64,000 nucleotides of DNA from Parastagonospora avenae f. sp. tritici 18332-5. Lineage: Eukaryota; Ascomycota; Dothideomycetes; Pleosporales; Phaeosphaeriaceae. Under the pieces are notes generated by a model. That model was not told where the DNA came from. It did no database searches and saw only the letters and a program-made list of their open reading frames with translations. The DNA is taken from the NCBI GenBank assembly GCA_022559985.1, contig JAFJTR010000013.1, forward strand, positions 248,001-312,000. The letters are read 5' to 3'. Positions 1-11,397 of the stretch are shown here, piece after piece (the stretch's first letter is position 1; each line of letters begins with the position of its first letter). Both the position numbers and the translations under genes were made by a program.

Positions 1-997
1 TATCGAATGGTGGCGAAGCGGTGAGCTGATCAAGTCGTTCAGCGATTTCCCTTGCTCTAGCTAGCTCCTCGTTCCGGATAGCTTCCTCTTGCGCACGATC
101 TTCGCCAGATCGACGTGTATCGCTGCCTATGCTGTCGTTTGACACACTGCGTGATCGCGGCCGTCTCTCCTGGTTTCTCGTTCTAGTCTGTTTGCTCTTC
201 TCGCAAACTTCGTAGACCCAAAGTGAGAACATGGCTGGATAGAAGGTCCTCTCGTCAACGGCGTGAGGGGTAAGCTTGCGATATGGAAACTGGATGATGA
301 AGCGTTCATAGTACTCTCTTGCTAGATCGAACCCTTCCTCGGAGAACATGTCCTGCTTTTTGGGTTGCTCATCTGTATTTGACATGTCGTTGCTGTCTGT
401 GATACTATTGGGTGCTTTCCGGAGCAATATCTCGGCACCAATCCCCCAGCGTCCGTGGTTACGTGGATCGACAGGGTGACCTCCAGCAACGTGGGTCCGC
501 AAAAGCATGCCCCACGCTCTTCCTGCGCGCTCATAATCACCTTCAAGCAAGCAACGGTGCATCAGAGTCGAAAGGACGTTGAGGTGAGTCTTCCTGAGTG
601 AGGTCGCTTCATTTCGCTTATTTGTGGGTCTGTTCTTATACAGGGCATCAACGGCGTACAGACGCGCTGGCAGTTTCGCAATTTCTTCCTGTATTTGACT
701 TACTCCATACCGTCCTTCAGTAGCCTTGACAGGCGCATGTGGAAATGGCGAAGGAGGCACATCGGACCCATCGTCAGGCAAAAGACCTGCGACACGCAGC
801 TGAGCTATCTCTGTGGACGCATGTGAGGCGTATGATTGGGCTCTCGAAGCGGAATTTGAAGTCGCCTCAGGCTCAGGACTGGATGAGTCATCGGATGCGT
901 CTCCACGCCTGCGCTTCCTGAGTCTCCGGTACTGGTTCTCGCGTAGGGTGTGAGTTGTTTGCTGATTGCTGTTCAGCTGCGTGGTGAAGTATTGCAT
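1..997 (-). CDS. RRN11-like RNA polymerase I initiation factor, 3' end outside window
   Basis: The minus-strand frame is open from ATG 997 to the left edge, about 332 codons with no stop, and an in-frame TAG sits just upstream of the ATG. The N-terminal part is basic and serine/acid-rich. The middle holds a helical stretch around LNVLSTLMHRCLLEGDYERA followed by GRAWGMLLR, which resembles fungal Rrn11 proteins (core factor of RNA polymerase I at rDNA promoters, TPR-like fold). A C-terminal EERPRSR-type charged segment and a coiled region follow before the cut. No intron is needed in the visible part. It is divergent from the RING gene with about 360 bp between the start codons. The Rrn11 assignment is from remembered family features and could be wrong; that this is a real gene is much more certain. 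Confidence 0.68.
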   Translation of the reverse strand, partial: MQYFTTQLNSNQQTTHTLRENQYRRLRKRRRGDASDDSSSPEPEATSNSASRAQSYASHASTEIAQLRVAGLLPDDGSDVPPSPFPHAPVKATEGRYGVSQIQEEIAKLPARLYAVDALYKNRPTNKRNEATSLRKTHLNVLSTLMHRCLLEGDYERAGRAWGMLLRTHVAGGHPVDPRNHGRWGIGAEILLRKAPNSITDSNDMSNTDEQPKKQDMFSEEGFDLAREYYERFIIQFPYRKLTPHAVDERTFYPAMFSLWVYEVCEKSKQTRTRNQERRPRSRSVSNDSIGSDTRRSGEDRAQEEAIRNEELARAREIAERLDQLTASPPFD

Positions 998-1355
998 GGC
1001 CGGCTATAGCAGAAGTCCTCGACGGCGCGCTGATGTCGAATAGTTCCCTCGAAATCTCTCGATGAGTCATCAACAGGCATTGCACTGGCGGTGATCGTGC
1101 TCCGGGCAGCACGTGCTGTGCGTTTTTTGTAGTCTGGTGTTTCACCGTCAAGTACAGGCAGGCCGTTGTAAAGTGCAAGGCTTGTTCTAGATGGCGTTAG
1201 CGTCATTCCTAAACAGGTTGGCTCGGCAAGCGCGACATGCATCACTGCCGCCGACTTCACCACTCTGGCCGCCAGCCTTCAACGCTCCTACACTCCCTTT
1301 CCTTTACCACCTATTCTTCTCGAGGCGCTCCTTCCTTGCAGAAGGCCCTCACGAT
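998..1355. promoter_or_regulatory. Shared divergent promoter region
   Basis: This 358 bp stretch separates the starts of the RRN11-like gene (minus) and the RING gene (plus). It has a CT-rich run near 1255-1330, as is usual in fungal 5' leaders. It contains an in-frame upstream ATG at 1191 for the RING gene, which I consider leader sequence. No clear TATA box was seen. Confidence 0.45.
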
Positions 1356-3525
1356 ATGGGGCAGGTTAACTCGACCGAAGGCGCCTCGGACCCGCGTCTC
1401 CGCCGAATAGCCCGGCCGACATCATGGGCGCCTTCGCTGCTGAATCGCACGCCTCACGCTGAGAGTGACCATGTACCCGAGCTGGTGAATATAGCGCATG
1501 GCCGTTCGAGCCCAGCTTCGCCACGAAGAAACCCTCTACGTCGCCTGTCTTCGCTGTATGGGCGGCAAGATGCTGGCTCATCAAGCCGCAATGACACGCC
1601 GCCCACCCGTCCCCGGACCAGACTATCGCGGGCACGCTCGTCCCTAAGCTCCATGACCGATTTCCTGCACAGTCGACCCTCTCTTAGCTCACGCAGGACA
1701 GAGCCGACTTACCATGTTGGTGCACACGCAAGCGGCTCCGACCCGCGATCTGCCCTGAGACACAGCACCAGTGACAACGGGTCCTTCCTCCCGAGGGTGC
1801 AGATACCCGAGCTCGAGCTTGATTTTGATGGTCTCCTGCACAGTACCTCGAGCGCAGAGCGTCCGGAAACGCATCGACCGCGACCGATGGGGCCTCTGAG
1901 TCCACTGCGACGAGATGGAAGGGCGCTGTCCATGATCCCCTCGCAGCGGCGGCTACGCAACATGATAAGCCCTTCACGAAGGCGGCGGTCGATATGGGGT
2001 GAAGAGGACCACATGGAGAACATCGAGCGGCTGAGGCGGGGAGAGGACCAAGCTGACGTTTTGTCGAGATTGCTCTCGCTTGCCGCAGCGGCTACGGCAG
2101 CCTCGTTGGTGGGCGAAGACAATCCAGCAGCGACGCGAGACGGTACCTTTGACACATTCCTGCAGTCACTGCAGAATGGAAGTATAGCATCGGCGCTGCG
2201 GAATAACGAAGGCGGAGACAGCGGTGACAGTGCGGGAGGAAATCAGCAACCTCTCAATTTCTTCAGGATGTTCCGATTTGGAAGCAGCACAGACGGCAGC
2301 AGGAATAGCAGAGGAGGCAGTCGTGGAAGTGCCTCTGGGTCTGCTCGTCAGGATGGCGAAGAGGATGGCGAGGGTAGAATGGTGCCCATCATTATCGTTG
2401 GCATTAGGTCTATCAACCCGGGCACCAGCACCGGGCAGGACGATAGCAACATCCCGCCCTTCATTGATGCACTTTCTAGCTTTCCAACGCCCCCGATTTC
2501 TCCAGGCGACAACGGCAACATCTTGCGACCTCCACAGAACGGCACCCGATTTAGCCACCGCAGACGCGCCTCCATGGGCGGCTTCAATTTCCCCTCCAAC
2601 TACGACAGTCAGAGACATCACCGTGCGCACAATAACAGCGATAGGCAGCGGCCATGGTCGTCTTTTACTGAATCACCTCCAGGTCCGCTCCCTCCTCCTT
2701 CCACACCGGCCACGAGTTTCGGGCTGTCGACCGAGCCGTCTGGAGCCACTACACCTGCGACATCGACCTCGCCCCCATCTCCTACAATACAGTCAGCTGC
2801 ACCATCGCGGCGTGGTAGTTTTGTGCGAAGAGCTGCGACTCCCGCTCTGGCCCCAACTGCTGAAGAACCACAACCGCAGCAGCGGAATCCTCGCCAACGT
2901 CGCATGAGCGAATCTGATTTCACAAGATATGGTGCTGGTGCTCCACGGCGAAGAGGTGTTGTTGAACCCGACAACAATCCTGGAGAGGGTTCGAGGAGCT
3001 GGATCATCTATGTGTTGGGTGGCAGCTATCCTGAGAACCATCCCATCCTCACCACGCCAAGTTTGTTCACGGACTCCCCGACGTACGAAGATATGATGCT
3101 ACTTTCATCTATATTGGGCCCTGCAAAGCCCCCGGTCGCGAGTGAAGAAGACGTTGCATCTGCGCCTGGTCTGTTCAGGATACGCAACATAGCGGGGATA
3201 CTCATGGCCGAGGCCGTGGATGGTGAGGAGACCGTAAGCCTCGCGACCGATGCACGCTGCCTGGTGTGTCTATGCGATTTCGAGACGGATGAGGAAGCGA
3301 GGAAACTGGTCAAGTGTGAACATTTGTTCCATAAGATTTGCATCGATCAAGTAAGTCAGAGGATGCCTGCGTTGACCAAAATGCCGTACTAATACGTCCT
3401 AGTGGCTCACTACCGGTCGCAACTCGTGTCCTCTGTGCAGAGGGCAAGGCGTTGACGAGAAAGACAAAGATGAATCCGAGGCAGCTGACCTTGCCGGTGC
3501 ATCTTCTGCACAAGCAGCAGCATGA
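1356..3525 (+). CDS. RING-H2 E3 ubiquitin ligase-like protein with predicted N-myristoylation
   Basis: Two exons, 1356-3350 and 3403-3525, give about 705 aa. The 52 bp intron has GTAAGT, an ACTAAT branch site and TAG, and it interrupts the RING. After splicing the C-terminus reads CLVCLCDF..KCEHLFHKICIDQ-WL..CPLC, a full C3H2C3 RING-H2 with the conserved Trp after the fifth ligand pair, so E2-dependent ubiquitin ligase activity is likely. The rest is long, Ser/Arg/Pro-rich and probably disordered. I chose ATG 1356 rather than the in-frame ATG 1191 because it begins MGQVNS, a good N-myristoylation sequence (Gly2, Ser6), and the 55 residues upstream look like translated leader. Without the intron the frame ends early at 3392. 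It is transcribed away from the RRN11-like gene. Substrates cannot be inferred. Confidence 0.85.
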
Positions 3526-3883
3526 TTCCACTCTCACGTCCCAACATGATGAAACAGCAGATTTCTCCTGCAGCCCTTCTTCATATATACCCCGTTTCTT
3601 GTTTCATTGGAGACGTCCCACTCATTGGATATGCAAAGTTATCAAGTCATTTTTTTCATCTCGTCGGTCAGTTCGTCGGCGGTTTCATTATCGATCTTGG
3701 AGTATTTGGGCGTCATTTTGTTATCGAATCCAGCGCTGGCATTGTATGGGCGGCATCGAGGAAAGTGCGTGGGACATTAGGTGGACTCTATCCTGGGACA
3801 GCATATCTACGACTCTACGAATATTCCCTGTGTATATGATTATGCGCGAGGCCGGATCTGGTGGTTACTCCTGGAATATGGCT
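3526..3883. other. Short intergenic stretch between convergent genes
   Basis: This is the presumed 3' ends of the RING gene (plus) and the small gene on the minus strand. Several short open frames cross it but none looks protein-like. T-rich runs near 3648-3660 could belong to 3' processing signals. No other feature was seen. Confidence 0.4.
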
Positions 3884-4358
3884 TTACGGCTCTGTCGCCG
3901 CGGAGGACTGGCATAATGACAAAGACACATTCACATTTCGTTGATCAGTGCACAAAAATGTCCTGAGATGATTGAGGCCGTCGGCGTATAAGATACGACG
4001 TACGTACAAGTTTGATCCCTGAATCTCGCCGTTGATGTACTGTCTGGGTAAGAGCGCCGGAGGATTCTCCCAAGGGTGCGCATTTCTGCCGCCCGCTGCA
4101 GGGTATTGCGTGATGCTGCGTTCCCAGCGTACCGGAACAATTTGCCGCGTCTTGCTCTTGCGCGCGAGTAGATCTGACGGGCTTGGATATTCCTGTGTTT
4201 GTCGGTATTGCCGAGCATATTGGAGGTCGTCGGAGATTGCTGGCGGGAGCGTTGTGCTTGTTTGTATATAGAACACGGATGCGTGATAAGACAATGCCAT
4301 GTCGGTCAGCTTACTGGCAGTAGTGGCCGTGTTCTCCTGGTTTTGAGCGGGCTGACAT
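3884..4358 (-). CDS. Small hypothetical protein, two exons
   Basis: The proposed model is exon 1 at 4315-4358 (begins MSARSKPGEH; the ATG has A at -3), a 58 bp intron at 4257-4314 (GTAAGC...AAG), and exon 2 at 3884-4256, giving 138 aa. The frame is kept across the junction. The middle is rich in aromatic and basic residues (VRWERSITQYP, AHPWENPPALLPRQYING), which looks like a real globular or mitochondrial-type small protein, but I do not recognise a family. The last 20 or so residues are less protein-like, so a further intron near a GTACGT at about 3998 is possible. An unspliced alternative starts further upstream in the same frame. It is convergent with the RING gene. Confidence 0.42.
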
Positions 4359-7300
4359 GATGTGGGAGGGAGAGAGGGAAGGAACCATCGCAGCAACGCT
4401 AGCGTTCCGGTAAATTCCTCGTGAGGTTTCCGCTTTTCTCACATCAACGATGCTTCACCACCTGCTGCATTGCCAGGACTCGACTCAAATCGTCCCAATT
4501 CGCGCCGGCCGTATGTTGCGAGACCGAGCCCGTTTGACCGAACCCGAAGAAACAGACTGAGGCTATGATCCACATTCTTCGAGATTGCCTGGAGTACCAT
4601 CCAGGCCGTTCATGCTCACCGGCCTCCTTGGCTTCCCTCACGCCGCAAGCTAACGCGGACTATGTTGCGACCGCGGGCTGACGACGAGCTTACCTTTGTT
4701 GGACGAGCAGCGCGAGAGTGACTTGGAGGTCTCATGTTTACGCCACACGCGCTGCTTGAGCCGTTGTCTTACACGCTATGTCACATCGAAGACCTGCTCG
4801 CGATGCCGCAAGGTGCATTCCAGCACAAAACAACATGCGAGGACAGCCAGTCAGGATGCGTCTTGGAACGCAATATCAGCAAGGCGTCACACGCTCAATT
4901 ATGGTTCACTATCGAAACATTGCCCCACCCCTGCAATGCTTTATCAGAGGGAGTAGGTTGCACAGGCACAAGAGCACCTGCAGGTTGGCTAGAGCAGGAG
5001 TTTCAACCTCAGACTCACCGTTCCAAGCCCCGATCCCGCGGAAGGTATCAACCCTGCGATCCACACGTGGGCCCCATTACGACGGAAAGGCTGCATCCTG
5101 GAAATGCCTTCGTGCTGCCTGATCTTGGGCCGCCGATGAGCAAGCATGTCCAGCGACAACCCCACACGCTAGGTCTTTCGTCGCGCTTCAGCTCCGTGGG
5201 GCATCATTGTCCAATCGCAGGTTGCCTACATATGCAAGCCACCCAGCCTTCGACGGTCCGCTGTCGGCCTGTTGCTGGAGACTGCGTTGAGGATCCCGCA
5301 TCATCTACGAGAATGCCGAAGTTGAAGGTTTCGTCAGACGTAGTACAACATGTCTCGAATTCGCCAACATCAGGAAATATGCAGAGTGGTCTAGAGGGCG
5401 GCATGCTGTGTGTGCCCATCTACGCCAGGTGTACGATCTATGACCCGCATGACGTACAGAACTGCACAATCTGCCGCTACATGGAACGTCCACCACTCAG
5501 CTATCTCCTGGAGTGAGATCACAGCAGCCCTGTCTCTCGTGCCTGAACAAGGCAGCACACAAAGTTTGTACAACTCAGGTCTCACTACTTGTCAGGACCT
5601 TGCCGTCGATGACGGTGAGAATGTATCCACCTTGGTACTGTGATAACTCGACACAGCACAGCTCTGTCGAATGCTGTCAGCGACGGTGGTTTGAGCACCA
5701 TACAGTGAATGTACGACAGATATGTGTTTCGCCTACTCACCAGCACCCGGCTCACTCATGCATGGAATCGCGCTGCCTAACTCTAGGTATGTCAGATTGT
5801 ACACCAATGCACCCCTCATATACGTGCGCCAGGTTATTCGCGTTATGCAGTTACTACGAATATTTCCGCGCCGTGCCGATATCACATCGGTGTGCAGAAG
5901 CAGCCATGGGAATGCAGTTTCCTAAGGGCTACTGTACCATGGTCACGGGAAAAGGGCTAGGAGGGCTGATGAGCCTTGAGCAGTCCGAACTGGCTAGCAC
6001 ATGCCTTCGCGGCTTTCTCGAACCTAGGCTTTTCTTCTCCCGCGAGTCCCGATGTTGACTCAGTCATGAAGCTGCTGTGGGTAGGGTGGCTGGCTAAATG
6101 CGGCCGGTCCAGCTAGCCGTCTTTGGCATTTGGTATGGCGATTATGATCCTGCGAGCAGGCACTCAAGTGAGGCTTCAGAGTTTACAAAGTGCACCCAGA
6201 CAATATCGTGCACCGGAGCAAGAGCCGTTTTCGGAGCGCACATTGACAGGATCCCAAGCCTATAGATGCCTATATTCAACGGCGCCTTCATCCATTTTCG
6301 AGTAAGGGCACTCGAACGTGGCGCTTTCAAGTACGAGCACTAGCTCTGTAATGCCGCTTTCAGCGCCACGACCTCTTTCGCCGTGCACGTCATTCGCTGA
6401 TGCTGGCGTGCGTACGAGTGCCTCGCTGAACGCCCCACCCACCCTCACCTGCACGAATGCTGTGCGAATTGTGCGGGTCCGGCGCACATCATCTCCGACT
6501 GCTGTCACTTTCTACTGGCGCCGGGATCCACTGCAGCAAAACCGATCAGCTCGAATTGGGCCATCGATTGCAAATGGAAAGCCTCTTTGACAAGCAGGCC
6601 TGCACGCATAAAGATGTTGACAGGTGGGATCAGCCACTGGGATCTGTCCAGCCGTGGCCGTAGACGGCAGGCTGGAGCGAGGGTTCCGGGGATCAGGCCG
6701 TCTATCGCTCCCTAGGCCTCCTTGTCCATGTACTCCATGTCAAATAGTCACAGTGCTGAGTGGACCAGTTCGCACGGTGTCTATGGGTGTCCAGGAACCG
6801 TACCAAAGCGCGCATCTTGGGTTGAGCCAATCCACCAAGACGCGGAAAGCGGAAACGTCCACCAGGCGCACGGCCGCATAGGCCTCGAAGCCTGAAGGTC
6901 AAACGCACCAGCTTGCTTTTTCACCATCTCTGCACCCCGGCCGCCACTGCAGACGTCTGATGAACATCCAGACTGTACGTTCCTGGCACCCAGCATTGTG
7001 CCTTTGTCCGAGCTTCACGGATGGCTTCCGTCACGGGCTAGTTCTCACACAACCTTAATTGCGGCTGCCGTGCTCCTTTCCCAACGTCGTCCAGTTTCAA
7101 GCTGCCACTGCACCTGCCTTCAACGTCAGCACTGTGTTGCGCCGCGCATCCACCTTGCTCCGTAGGAGCTGGAGTGTCGAGACTCGATCGCGCATTTATA
7201 GCCGCTTGGTTGCGGTGCTAGCAAGGGGCCCAGCACCCGCCGGATCCAAGTGCATAATCTCAAGTGCTGCCTCAGCCGAAACATTCGATCATAATTTAGA

Positions 7301-7505
7301 GACCTTCAAGTTCGCCGTCAGACCCCTACCTACAGCTTGCTGTTCCTGATCCCCTGTTGCGGAGCCATTGTCAAACACGGCCGATCGACCTAGACCCCCT
7401 GCACCCCGGGATCTGAATGACGTTGATCACACCGGCGTGCCTTCCGTCACCATCAACTATCAGTAACTTCCCATCTTTGCGCCTACCTCTACCACGACTG
7501 CAGTC
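4359..7505. other. 3.1 kb region without a supported gene
   Basis: Two fairly long plus-strand frames occur (4734-5516, 260 codons, and 5513-6058, 181 codons), but neither shows a recognisable domain, a good splice pattern or typical composition. The region just upstream of 7506 must hold the promoter and leader of the Zn2Cys6 gene; a C- and T-rich leader is visible around 7390-7500. I saw no repeats or RNA genes. Confidence 0.4.
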
Positions 7506-10008
7506 ATGTCTGGATACTATCCGAGCCACAATATTCCGCCTCAATACTACAATGTCGATCCAAATGCGACCCCGAACCCGAACATTCAACATGCCCCACC
7601 CATCATGATGGCGCAGAGCTCTTACGCACCAGGACTCCCAGATAACCCGTTTCATCCTGGGATGACTGGACCTTTTGTGCAATATCAAGATTCTCATCTA
7701 CAGCCAACTTATGCGGATCAATACGACGACATTCCAGGCGCACTAGGAGCGGCGCAAAGTGCAAATGCGCGCGCACGAAGACGGCCAATTCCTGGCGAGC
7801 AAGTCAAGCATCGCAGAACACGGAGCGGTTGCTTCACCTGTAGGCAGCGAAGGGTCAAGGTAATACTGCCTCTCTAGTTGCCCGTCCGTCAGGCTAACGT
7901 GACCATAGTGTGACGAAAACCATCCCATTTGTGAGCGTAAGTGACTTTCTTGCGCTCTGAGGTTTGTTACGTTCTGACATTGTAACCACAGGATGCCGTA
8001 AAGGAAACCGTGAGTGCATATATCCAGATACACAGTCGGCGCAGAAGACGTCCCGTAATGGGTCGAAGACGGGCAAGCCAAATGACACGGAGAGCGCCTC
8101 TTCACCTGAGGACCACGATGAAGATGATAAGGAGCGTCTGCCCGCCATCCACGATGAGGACGAAGAGTACTATGATTATGATGATGGGGTCATGTCGGGA
8201 AGTCAAGATTTACGCGATTCCTCTCACACTCCTGGATCAGTCCTAGAACAAAGTGCATCGCCGTCTACTGAGGCTTCTTCGACAGTACCTCCCACCATAC
8301 GGCCTTCGCTCTCGCGTAAAGGTAGCATGCAGACAACAAAACTTGTGTCGCAAGTACCCTCGAAGAACAATCCATCGAAAACACTGGACGTCCAATTCTA
8401 TCTCGAGTACTTTCGCAAACACATCACCATCCACCATTACTCGCTAAAACGAGACACGCACGACTTCTTGAAAGGCGACTTTCTCGCACAAGCGATGAAA
8501 TTCGAGCCGTTAAAATATGCCGTAGCTGGTTACGCTGCCTACTTCCACACGCTGTCCCAGCCAGACGGACGCATGTCCACATTCCTCCACTTCTACAACG
8601 AATCGGTCTCGAGACTGAGATCTACCATCACAAAAAACAAGAAGCAAGGTCTTGCAACCTTCCTGACTATTCTGCAGCTAGCTAGCATCGAGGTGAGCGT
8701 TTTCCTAGAGACTTCTGCCAAACAATGCTAATGCACACAACAGGAGATGCTCGGAGACTGGGTAAATCTTATGGGCCATCAGAAAGCTGCGTTCGACATG
8801 CTCACCCGACTGTACACTCCAGGAAGCATTACCCAGTCCGACTTTCTGCTTAAGGTTAGCCTGTGGTATATCAGATTCGACCTCTTTGTCGGCTTTCAAT
8901 CCGGGGGTGAGGCTGTACTCGGCAAGGACTGGTACGAAGCAGTGCATAAGTGCTACGTGCAGAAAGTTTGCGATAATCCTGATGACGTCGGATTCAAATA
9001 CGAGGAACGCTTTGCATTCTCACGGCTAGTAGCCAAAGAATCCAATGATCTCTTTGCACGGACACAGAAGGGGTTGATCAGCCCACAAGATTTCAAGGCG
9101 CAACTACCTGTAATGCGGAATAAAGTGGAAAACCTCTGGTCCAACCTTCCCCCTGAACTACTCGATCCAGAATACAAAGTCAACGACATGCCAGGGGAAC
9201 CGAATCCCGAGGACATAGTCAACCCTTACGAACCGGGGATTATCTGGAAAGACCATCTATACTACTCGAATCTCATGAAGCTAGACATTAGTGGCATCGT
9301 GTTCATGTTCGCTATATCAGAGGCCATGGCTTTACGAAAGCCGTTCAGTCCGGAGACAACAAAGGAGGCATTTGAAGCAGCGCAGATGTTCGAAGCAATC
9401 TGTTTATATCCTGGATCGCCAAAGGGGATACTAATTGAGGCACAAGTGAGCTTCGCTATTGCGTTTCTTTTCCTACCGAAGGATCAGAAGACGAATGACT
9501 GGTGTAAGCGGACTTTTGCCAAAATCGAAGCATCCGGGTAAGTCACTATCTACATGCAGCACTGAAGGGATGCTCAAGGTTATCGAACCTTTGACAATCG
9601 CATCATCCAGGCAGCGTCCAACCAATGAGACTAACGAATTTCGACAGGTACATATACTCTGACGTCCTCCGCAACCGCATGCTCGAATCAATGGGAGCCG
9701 GCCCATCCGATTGGTGGTTCCCCAACGACGAAGGCTGTCCACCCATCATCCGGTCCATCAAGGACTTCATCAAAGACCGAACATCAATGCCCAAGGACCC
9801 AGTATCGGACGACCTACGGGAAATGAGGGGCATCTTCAACTCCCTGACTATTTCCGACTCGCCTTCCTCGGACACAATGACGCTGACCAGCGCAGACGGT
9901 GGCCTGGCCGTCATGGCAGGCGGGTCGCCAGATTGGTCGTCGAGCTACAGCGGCGATCGCAAGTCGTCGACCGCAACGACGCATGGTTCGCAGTACTCTG
10001 GCCAATAG
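7506..10008 (+). CDS. Zn2Cys6 transcription factor with fungal-specific regulatory domain
   Basis: Five exons (7506-7859, 7909-7936, 7992-8692, 8744-9537, 9648-10008) join in frame to about 745 aa. The N-terminus is Pro/Tyr/Asn-rich. A basic stretch leads into the zinc cluster GCFTCRQRRVK-CDENHPICE-RCRKGNREC (C-x2-C-x6-C-x6-C-x2-C-x6-C), which binds DNA as a binuclear zinc cluster. It is followed by an acidic run (DEDEEYYDYDDG), a serine-rich linker and a long helical region of the fungal transcription factor type (probably PF11951) from about residue 240 to 620. Two introns lie inside the zinc cluster, leaving a 28 nt exon. The fourth intron (110 bp) has an ACTAAC branch site. The C-terminus is Ser/Thr/Gly-rich. 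The neighbours do not indicate target genes. Confidence 0.92.
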
Positions 10009-11397
10009 CAGGAATCGCAACGGTTGGACAGCATGACACGTCGATCCCCGGACGACGCAGCGCAGCGTTCAATCTGAAACCACTCTACTCGAGGCTTTCA
10101 GCCCTGCTGCGCCCACTAGTCCTGGCAGACAAGCTTCCGAAAGGCGTTTGGTGCGCCGTTGATGGAGTGGCGCGCTGCATACAGATGCACGACAGAACAC
10201 GCTGGTGCTACATTCATGCAGCAGACTTTGTTCAAACGGGTAGATTGGAGCGAGGCGCGGATCTCGATGCAGGCCGACGGGAAAGGCACGCATACGCATG
10301 TAAGGGATACACAGTTTGGAAGGATTTTTGGAAGAGCAGCTTTGGCTAGAAGAAGGATATACCCCCCTTTGCAATACACGGTCACGGCGCAAACACGGGT
10401 TAAGGTTGGTGGGACAGAGTGAAGGAGGGGGCCTTGGAATGAGGCTTCGTTGTGCTTGCCTTGCATGCGGATGGGAGTCTAGATGCGTGTGCGATGTTTG
10501 GAGTTGCAAAATATACCCTCATTTCTACGTGATTGCAGGATCTCTGTGCGACGGGTGTGTTTGGCGCGGCGTGATGGGGGGGGGGGGGGGGGAGTCACAT
10601 GTTCAAAGATGGAATGGCAGACTGCTTGATGTGATGTGACTCACTGAGACATTTGGCATGTTTCATGTACTGGCATGTTTGACAGAGTAAGAGTCGCTTC
10701 TCGGTGGGCTTACATGGCGGGTACACAAGCCAACGCATTGAGTAGGTCGGGCTCGACGTTGCTCTACGTGTTTGCGGTAGAGTGGTGTATGCTGTGGCGT
10801 AGATGTGGAGAATGAATACCCACCAAACTTTCACGGAACAAACATCTCGCATGTCTTGAAGTGCTTGTGATACTCGAATCGATAAGACCGTGTAGGTATA
10901 CTGACTCCCATGCGGGGCAACTGATATAGTCTCGATTGACAGTGTCAAACGCGGATTTGAGGACTTGCTGTGATAAATTGACTCCCTTTTCATCTTGCGA
11001 AAATCGTTGAACGGACATTAATACTCAAGCATAACTATCTGAGGCGATGCTGATTGCCGCTACGAGAGTGAGGACTTGTTGTAACAAGTGTCGGAGGATT
11101 GTGAGCAAAATTTGGGAAATTGCATTGATCTGCTAGGTGCACTCTGCTCATGATGGAGAGCGATGGACATTTCGTTCGGGAGTGAGGCAGTCAATATCAC
11201 ATCAAGAAGTGTCTGAGTCGAAGCGTGGGCAGCACATGTCCAGGGTCCAGGTCCAAGCGTTGGAGGTGCCCGAATTAGAGTCGCAGGTGCGTGCGCGGGT
11301 TCAACAAGCTCCCCAGGCACGAACATCCATTTACGACGACAGAACCGACGCCGAAACACGAACCCGCCGCGAAACAAGTCAACTCGAACACGCAACC
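10009..11397. other. Intergenic region with a 17 nt G tract
   Basis: This 1.4 kb stretch separates the regulator from the BAR gene. Only short, unconvincing frames occur. A homopolymer of 17 G lies at 10576-10592. The part near 11300-11397 is the likely leader of the BAR gene, with the sequence CGCAACCATGG at its start codon. Confidence 0.4.
10576..10592. repeat. Poly-G tract (17 nt)
   Basis: There are seventeen consecutive G residues on the plus strand in an otherwise mixed intergenic sequence. Such a run is prone to slippage and can form a G-quadruplex. Its exact length may be unreliable in an assembly. Confidence 0.9.

Noticed and set aside
1191..1355. Upstream in-frame ATG extending the RING protein by 55 residues
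   Set aside because: The added residues look like translated leader, and the internal start has a precise myristoylation motif.
2224..2907. 227-codon frame overlapping the RING gene in another plus frame
   Set aside because: Lies within the disordered coding part of the RING gene; shadow of Ser/Arg/Pro-rich codons.
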